Position numbers and translations under genes: made by a program. Below are positions 61,718 to 64,000 of a stretch of DNA of 64,000 bases, in pieces (within the stretch, counting starts at the first letter, position 1; every line of letters begins with the position of its first letter). The notes below the pieces were generated by a model. The model was not told where the DNA came from and did not search any database. It worked only from the letters and a program-made list of their open reading frames with translations. The DNA is from Microbacterium hominis (GTDB taxonomy: Bacteria; Actinomycetota; Actinomycetes; Actinomycetales; Microbacteriaceae), in the NCBI RefSeq assembly GCF_013282805.1, contig NZ_CP054038.1, forward strand, positions 3,534,001 through 3,598,000, read 5' to 3'.

Positions 61718-62488
61718 ATGACCGCCCCCCTCCTGCAGGTCGCCGAGGTGCGTCTCGCCTTCGGCGGCCTGCAGGCCCTCGACGGGCCGTCGTTCACCGT
61801 CGACGACGGCGAGATCGTCGGCCTCATCGGACCGAACGGCGCCGGCAAGACGAGCCTGTTCAACTGCGTCAGCGGCCTCTACCGCCCGCAGTCCGGATCG
61901 ATCCGCGTGGGCGGCGCCGAGGTGATCGGGATGCCGCGCCACCGCGTCGCCGGCCTGGGGGTGGGCCGCACCTTCCAGAACCTCGGGCTCTTCTCCACCC
62001 AGTCGGTGCTCGAGAACGTGCTCGCCGGCGCGCACCACACCACTCGCGGCGGCTATTGGGCGAGCGCCCTCGCAGTGCCGGGAATCGCCCGCACCGAGGC
62101 GGCGATCCGCCACGACGCCGCCGAGCTGCTGGAGGCCCTCGATCTCGGCGACGTCGCCCATCGCATCGCCGGCACCCTGCCCTTCGGCACTCTCAAGCGC
62201 GTCGAGCTCGCGCGGGCGCTGCTGGCCTCGCCGCGGCTGCTGCTCGTGGATGAGCCGGCGAACGGCCTCATCCACAGCGAGGTCGCCGAGCTCGGCACCA
62301 CCCTGCGCGGCCTCGCCCGGGAGCGCGGCACCGCGATCCTGCTCGTCGAGCACCACATGGGTCTCGTGATGTCGACGTGCGATCGCGTCGTCGTGCTCAA
62401 CTTCGGCCGACTCATCGCCTCGGGCAAGCCCGCCGACGTCGCCCGCGACCCCGAGGTCGTCGCCGCCTATCTGGGGGCGGCCGCATGA
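61718..62488 (+). CDS. ABC transporter ATP-binding protein, LivG type
   Basis: 256 residues. Walker A GPNGAGKTS, Q-loop TFQNLGLF, Walker B LLLVDEPANGL and H-loop VEHHMG. The signature reads LPFGTLKRVELARAL, the LPxGxxKRxE form typical of LivG rather than LSGGQ. It follows the binding protein by four bases, and its stop overlaps the LivF start (ATGA). Confidence 0.95.
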   Translation: MTAPLLQVAEVRLAFGGLQALDGPSFTVDDGEIVGLIGPNGAGKTSLFNCVSGLYRPQSGSIRVGGAEVIGMPRHRVAGLGVGRTFQNLGLFSTQSVLENVLAGAHHTTRGGYWASALAVPGIARTEAAIRHDAAELLEALDLGDVAHRIAGTLPFGTLKRVELARALLASPRLLLVDEPANGLIHSEVAELGTTLRGLARERGTAILLVEHHMGLVMSTCDRVVVLNFGRLIASGKPADVARDPEVVAAYLGAAA

Positions 62489-63192
62489 GCCTGCTCACCG
62501 TCGACCTCGCCCACGCCGGCTACGGTGCCGTACCCGTGCTCCACGACGTCGCATTCGAGGTGCCCGAGGGCGGGCGCCTCGTGATCCTCGGTGCGAACGG
62601 CGCCGGCAAGACCACCACCCTGCGCGCGCTCACGGGGCTCTGCACGGCGGTGGGAAGCATCCACGTCGCCGGGGCCGAGATCCGAGGACTCGCCACCCAC
62701 CGCATCGCCCGGCGCGGCGTCGCCCACGTGCCCCAGGGGCGCGGGACGGTCCCCGACCTCACCGTGCGCGAGAACCTGCTGCTCGGGGGCATCACCCGGC
62801 CGCCGCGGGAGGTCGCCGGAGATGTCGACTTCTGGATGGAGCGCTTCCCCCGGCTCGGCGAGCGCGCCGCCCGGCCCGCCTCCGGGCTCAGCGGCGGCGA
62901 GCAGCAGCTGCTCGCGATCGCCCGCGCATTCATGGCCCGTCCGCGCATCGTGCTGCTCGACGAGCCGTCGCTGGGCCTGGCTCCGCTGGTGACCGCGGAG
63001 GTGTTCGCCGCGGTCGACGAGCTCGCGCGCGACCGGGGGACGGCACTGCTCATCGTCGAGCAGAACGCGCGCCTCGCGCTCGACATCGCCGACGAGGCCC
63101 TGGTGCTCGAGAACGGCCGCATCGTCACCCGCGGCACCGCCGCCGCCCTGCGCGACGACGCCGACGTGCGCCGCGCGTACCTGGGCGCATGA
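62485..63192 (+). CDS. ABC transporter ATP-binding protein, LivF type
   Basis: 235 residues. Walker A GANGAGKTTTL, VPQGRGTVPDLTVRENLLLGG for the Q-loop region, signature LSGGEQQLLAIARAF, Walker B VLLDEPSLGLAPL and VEQNARLAL. LivF and LivG form the ATPase heterodimer of branched-chain-type importers. Starts inside the livG stop codon. Confidence 0.95.
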   Translation: MSLLTVDLAHAGYGAVPVLHDVAFEVPEGGRLVILGANGAGKTTTLRALTGLCTAVGSIHVAGAEIRGLATHRIARRGVAHVPQGRGTVPDLTVRENLLLGGITRPPREVAGDVDFWMERFPRLGERAARPASGLSGGEQQLLAIARAFMARPRIVLLDEPSLGLAPLVTAEVFAAVDELARDRGTALLIVEQNARLALDIADEALVLENGRIVTRGTAAALRDDADVRRAYLGA

Positions 63193-63211
63193 CCGAGAGG
63201 AAGGACCGCGG

Positions 63212-64000
63212 GTGATCCTGCAGCAACTCGCCGACGGCATCGCGACCGGCGCCATCTACGGGGCGCTGGCCCTCGCGATCGTTCTGGTCTACCGGGCGTC
63301 GCGGACGCTCAACTTCGCACAGGGCGAGCTCGCCCTGCTCGGCGCCTACGTCTCGTGGCAGTTCACCGGCTGGGGACTCCCGATCTGGTCCGCGATGGCC
63401 GCGTCGATGGCCGTGCTCGCCCTGCTGTGCGTGGGCCTTGAACGGGTGCTGTTCCGCCCCCTCGTGCGCCGGCACCAGCACCTGCCGCTCATCATCGTGA
63501 GCCTCGGGCTCATGATCGCCATCAACGCCCTGATCGGCTGGATCTGGACCTACCAGACCAAGGAGGTGCCCGCCCTGTTCGGCACGGGCGCCGTCGATCT
63601 GGCCGGAACGGCGGTCTCGCGGCAGGACATCGGGATCGTGTTCGCGGTGCTCGGGGTCGCCCTGCTGCTGGCGGTGCTGTTCCGCTTCACGCGCACCGGG
63701 CTGCGCATGCGGGCCGCGGTCTCGGCTCCGGAGTCGGCGGAGCTGTCCGGTGTCTCCACGGGCCGGATGATGTCGCTCGGCTGGGCGCTGTCCGGCGCGA
63801 TCGGGGCCGTCGCTGGCACCCTCATCGCCCCGGAGCTGTTCCTCCACCCCGGCATGATGGCGCCGGTGCTCATCTACGCGTTCGCGGCCGCGACGCTCGG
63901 CGGACTGGACTCCCCCGTCGGCGCCCTCGTCGGCGGCGTGATCGTCGGAGTGATCGAGAACCTCGCCGGCAGCTATCTGCCGGGCGTGGGCGGCGAGCTC
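63212..64000 (+). CDS. Branched-chain-type ABC permease, LivH type, cut by window edge
   Basis: 263 residues visible from the GTG at 63212; the usual length is about 290, so only the C-terminus is missing. Several membrane helices are seen (GAIYGALALAIVLVYRASRTLNFAQGELALLGAY is the conserved LivH opening). The cytoplasmic EAA-like loop is FTRTGLRMRAAVSAPESAELSGVSTGRMMSLGWALSG, and APVLIYAFAAATLGGLDSPVGALVGGVIVGV follows. A LivM-type permease is expected just to the right. Confidence 0.94.
   Translation, partial: MILQQLADGIATGAIYGALALAIVLVYRASRTLNFAQGELALLGAYVSWQFTGWGLPIWSAMAASMAVLALLCVGLERVLFRPLVRRHQHLPLIIVSLGLMIAINALIGWIWTYQTKEVPALFGTGAVDLAGTAVSRQDIGIVFAVLGVALLLAVLFRFTRTGLRMRAAVSAPESAELSGVSTGRMMSLGWALSGAIGAVAGTLIAPELFLHPGMMAPVLIYAFAAATLGGLDSPVGALVGGVIVGVIENLAGSYLPGVGGEL

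Overview
The window is high-GC, densely coded bacterial DNA with frequent GTG starts, overlapping stop/start codons and several starts that look leaderless. Gene content (an actinobacterial fused PutA, F420 glutamate ligase, WXG100-type small proteins, DUF222/HNH protein, EtfBA, many acyl-CoA genes) and the very frequent octamer GGATGCCG point to Actinomycetota, most likely Microbacteriaceae and plausibly Microbacterium. The genus is an inference from pattern, not from a marker gene. No rRNA, tRNA, CRISPR array, transposase, integrase or phage gene was seen.

Layout. 1-5.1 kb: an arginine/ornithine pair (DDAH-like hydrolase, ornithine aminotransferase cut by the left edge), a four-copy hairpin repeat array, a membrane protein/XRE regulator/MDR oxidoreductase unit behind a long inverted repeat, and a PIG-L deacetylase. 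5.3-14.7 kb: bifunctional proline utilisation enzyme, a membrane-anchored coiled-coil protein, a thioesterase, a GNAT-CofE pair, and a histidine kinase/response regulator/DUF4097 operon. 14.8-18.4 kb: etfB-etfA followed by a cytochrome b-like membrane protein with an unusual repeated tail motif. 18.4-19.7 kb: a MarR regulator and an enoyl-CoA hydratase. 19.9-24 kb: six small genes that look like a type VII secretion substrate locus without secretion machinery. 24-26 kb: an isobutyryl-CoA-dehydrogenase-like and 3-hydroxyisobutyrate-dehydrogenase pair (valine breakdown). 26.3-35.8 kb: secreted proteins, namely a choice-of-anchor I protein, an M1 peptidase and a 1909-residue amylopullulanase behind LacI-type operators.

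35.8-44.4 kb: a DUF2510 protein, a DUF222/HNH protein, a frameshifted thiolase, a GNAT, and the methylcitrate operon gntR-prpD-prpB-prpC plus a hotdog thioesterase. 44.5-53.2 kb: an SDR/aminoglycoside-phosphotransferase-like kinase/acyl-CoA dehydrogenase operon resembling 4-hydroxyacyl-CoA catabolism, divergent from a beta-oxidation operon (acyl-CoA dehydrogenase, thiolase, FadB-type enzyme, nitronate-monooxygenase-like protein). 53.5-55.8 kb: a TetR regulator divergent from an aldehyde dehydrogenase. 55.8-64 kb: a double-TetR regulator divergent from an operon of acyl-CoA ligase, alcohol dehydrogenase fused to a GXWXG/DUF4334 domain, and a branched-chain-type ABC importer whose permease runs off the right edge.

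Taken together this is a catabolic stretch. Fatty, branched and possibly hydroxylated acids are taken up, activated and oxidised; electrons from acyl-CoA dehydrogenases go to ETF and perhaps through the adjacent cytochrome b; propionyl-CoA is handled by the methylcitrate cycle; proline, arginine and alpha-glucans are further carbon sources. Intergenic DNA is unusually rich in palindromic and tandem repeats, several built around GGATGCCG.
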